From Halobacteria archaeon (GTDB taxonomy: Bacteria; Pseudomonadota; Gammaproteobacteria; UBA9214): a DNA stretch of 7,904 bases. Shown here in pieces: positions 6,860 to 7,904 of this stretch (position 1 is its first letter; every line of letters starts with the position of its first letter). The DNA is taken from assembly GCA_013041945.1 (NCBI GenBank), contig JABDRC010000032.1, positions 1-7,904 of the forward strand. The letters are read 5' to 3'. Made by a program: the position numbers and the translations under genes. The notes under the pieces are model-generated. The model was not told the DNA's origin. It made no database searches and was given only the letters and a program-made list of their open reading frames with translations.

Positions 6860-7438
6860 TTAATCGATTCTTTGCGCCAGCGGCCGGCCGACACTCTTGA
6901 ACGTGATGCTCCTGCTGTCGATGAAACCGAACATGACGGCATCGATGATCGGTTCATAGACAGGAACAGCTGACTTCCATGCGATGATGAAGTTGGCGGC
7001 AGGGCCAATATCGCGAAAACTGTCGCTTTTCACGGCAATCGTCCTGATTTCCAGCGGCGCCAGTTCAATATCGCTGTCGCTGTGGTAGGTCCGTACCAGG
7101 TTGCCCTTGCCATCATAAAAGTGCGTGGACGTAATGGTTATCGCGTGTTCTGGATCTGAATTTCTTATAGCCAGAACGAAGTCCAGCGGCTGATTTCCGC
7201 TTCCGGTTTCGACCTGGGTGTAGATCGGGACATATACAGTTTGCGATTCCGAGATATCGATGCCATACGTCGTCTCCGCTGCGCAGTGATCGAGTTCATC
7301 CTTGATCGTGCTCAACCTGTTGCCCAGGTTCATTATCAGCAGAATCAGCAGCACAAACGCAACACCGCCAATCGCTGCTCTCAGTATCGAACTCCTGTCC
7401 CCCTGAAAAGGGTTGTTGTTCTTTTTGCCATCGCTCAT
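6860..7438 (-). CDS. Membrane-anchored DUF3124-like protein
   Basis: The function is unknown. The protein has 192 residues: a short polar N-terminus rich in Lys and Asn, one hydrophobic helix at about 20-37, then a soluble domain at about 64-183. With the charged N-terminus inside, the domain should face the periplasm. The domain starts SQTVYVPIYTQV and continues with LDFVLAIRNSDP (about 85-96), ITITSTHFYDGKGNLVR (about 100-116) and an APLE turn (127-130). I recognise this pattern as DUF3124, a beta-rich family. There are no obvious catalytic residues, and only one cysteine (Cys52). The ATG at 7436-7438 was chosen because GGGGAGGA lies seven bases upstream. A GTG at 7465 would add nine residues but lies upstream of that site. 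The gene is on the same strand as the ATPase operon but 126 bases upstream, with an inverted repeat between, so cotranscription is uncertain. The family name is from memory of the motif. Confidence 0.78.
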   Translation of the reverse strand: MSDGKKNNNPFQGDRSSILRAAIGGVAFVLLILLIMNLGNRLSTIKDELDHCAAETTYGIDISESQTVYVPIYTQVETGSGNQPLDFVLAIRNSDPEHAITITSTHFYDGKGNLVRTYHSDSDIELAPLEIRTIAVKSDSFRDIGPAANFIIAWKSAVPVYEPIIDAVMFGFIDSRSITFKSVGRPLAQRID

Positions 7439-7581
7439 TTTGGTGTTCCTCCCCGTTGCGGACACAAGTATATTATTATCTGTTGCGACGGGTATGAATG
7501 ATGTTGTTGCTGTCAGTCATTTTTGTATCAGTTGATCGGCCGTCGCTGAACCGGATTGCTGACGATGCAGGCGAGTCACGA
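7439..7581. other. Intergenic region between MarC-like and DUF3124-like genes
   Basis: These 143 bases hold the Shine-Dalgarno of the DUF3124-like gene, the possible -10 box, and an AT-rich patch around 7467-7480. I see no clear terminator for the MarC-like gene and no convincing small gene. Confidence 0.4.
7467..7472 (-). promoter_or_regulatory. Possible -10 element for the DUF3124-like gene
   Basis: On the minus strand the hexamer TATACT sits in an AT-rich patch 28 bases before the chosen ATG, leaving room for a short leader that holds the strong GGGGAGGA site. No good -35 hexamer is found 16-18 bases further upstream, so this is a tentative call based on a single box and its position. Confidence 0.28.
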
Positions 7582-7904
7582 TCATCCGGCGAGCACTGGA
7601 AACAGGCCGCGCAGTCCGTTGGCCATAATTTCTACTGCGATTGCCGTGAGTATCAGACCGAACAGCCGGTTCAGGATATTCAGCCCGATCGGACCGAGCA
7701 GCCGGCCGATCGGATTCGCGAGACGCAGCACGATCCATAGCAGCAAAGTGACCAGCAGGATCACGGCGATCACCCACAGCAGGTGAAACTCGGCACCCGG
7801 CCGGTGCATTTGAATGATCACGGTGCTGATCGAGCCGGGGCCGGCGAGCAGCGGTATTGCGATCGGAACAATCGCGACATTCTCGCGGCCCGCGGCTTCC
7901 GCCT
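7582..7904 (-). CDS. MarC-family integral membrane protein, C-terminal part
   Basis: The gene is cut by the right edge; about 106 C-terminal residues are visible, ending in VLAG and a TGA at 7582-7584. The frame is open to the window end and begins AEAAGRENVAIVPIAIPLLAG. The block VPIAIPLLAGPGSISTVI is characteristic of the MarC (UPF0056) family of six-helix inner-membrane proteins. Two further hydrophobic helices follow (WVIAVILLVTLLLWIVL, and ILNRLFGLILTAIAVEIMANGL), as expected for the second half of the protein. A GTG at 7821 lies inside the conserved block and is not the true start. Despite the name, the family's role is not established; the link to multiple antibiotic resistance came from proximity to marRAB in enteric bacteria and has been disputed. 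It is on the same strand as the next gene but 143 bases away, so no shared function is implied. Confidence 0.87.
   Translation of the reverse strand, partial: AEAAGRENVAIVPIAIPLLAGPGSISTVIIQMHRPGAEFHLLWVIAVILLVTLLLWIVLRLANPIGRLLGPIGLNILNRLFGLILTAIAVEIMANGLRGLFPVLAG

Noticed and set aside
7455..7487. Short direct repeat GTTGCG at 7455-7460 and 7482-7487 flanking the AT-rich patch
   Set aside because: Six bases repeated twice is expected by chance; there is no sign of a larger iteron or duplication.
1..7904. Possible defence island, mobile element or biosynthetic cluster
   Set aside because: No transposase, integrase, nuclease, toxin-antitoxin pair, phage gene or CRISPR repeat is seen. The identified genes belong to metabolism and membrane transport, plus one DUF family.

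Overview
The window reads as an ordinary chromosomal segment from a proteobacterium, most likely a gammaproteobacterium with an environmental or autotrophic/methylotrophic lifestyle. That placement is inferred from the style of the proteins and the moderate-to-high GC content. No rRNA or other marker gene is present to confirm it. There is no tRNA, insertion sequence, CRISPR array, integrase or phage gene in view.

Layout from left to right. Bases 1-293 hold the 3' end of a plus-strand gene, apparently a voltage-gated-type ion channel: the last pore helix plus a cytoplasmic tail ending in a single CxxC knuckle. Everything else is on the minus strand. Read in the direction of transcription, from right to left, it runs: the C-terminal part of a MarC-family membrane protein (cut by the right edge), a small membrane-anchored DUF3124-like protein, a 905-residue P-type cation ATPase, acetate kinase (ackA), and xylulose-5-phosphate/fructose-6-phosphate phosphoketolase (xfp). 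The phosphoketolase gene converges on the channel gene with only 36 bases between the two stop codons.

The core is the ATPase-ackA-xfp group. The three genes are separated by 48 and 50 bases, which suggests one transcript. Phosphoketolase cleaves a sugar phosphate with inorganic phosphate to give acetyl phosphate. Acetate kinase then uses acetyl phosphate to make ATP and acetate. The pair is a complete short route from pentose or hexose phosphates to ATP without lower glycolysis. The ATPase upstream is an ATP consumer in the same putative transcript, so the cluster may link a fermentative or overflow ATP supply to ion transport. This link is an inference from gene order.

Points worth a second look are the non-canonical ion-binding residue in helix M6 of the ATPase, a possible hairpin covering the ackA ribosome binding site, a 22-base inverted repeat ahead of the ATPase, a clear GC step between the ATPase and its neighbours, and the DUF3124-like protein beside the cluster. 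I found no convincing evidence of a wholly new multi-gene system.
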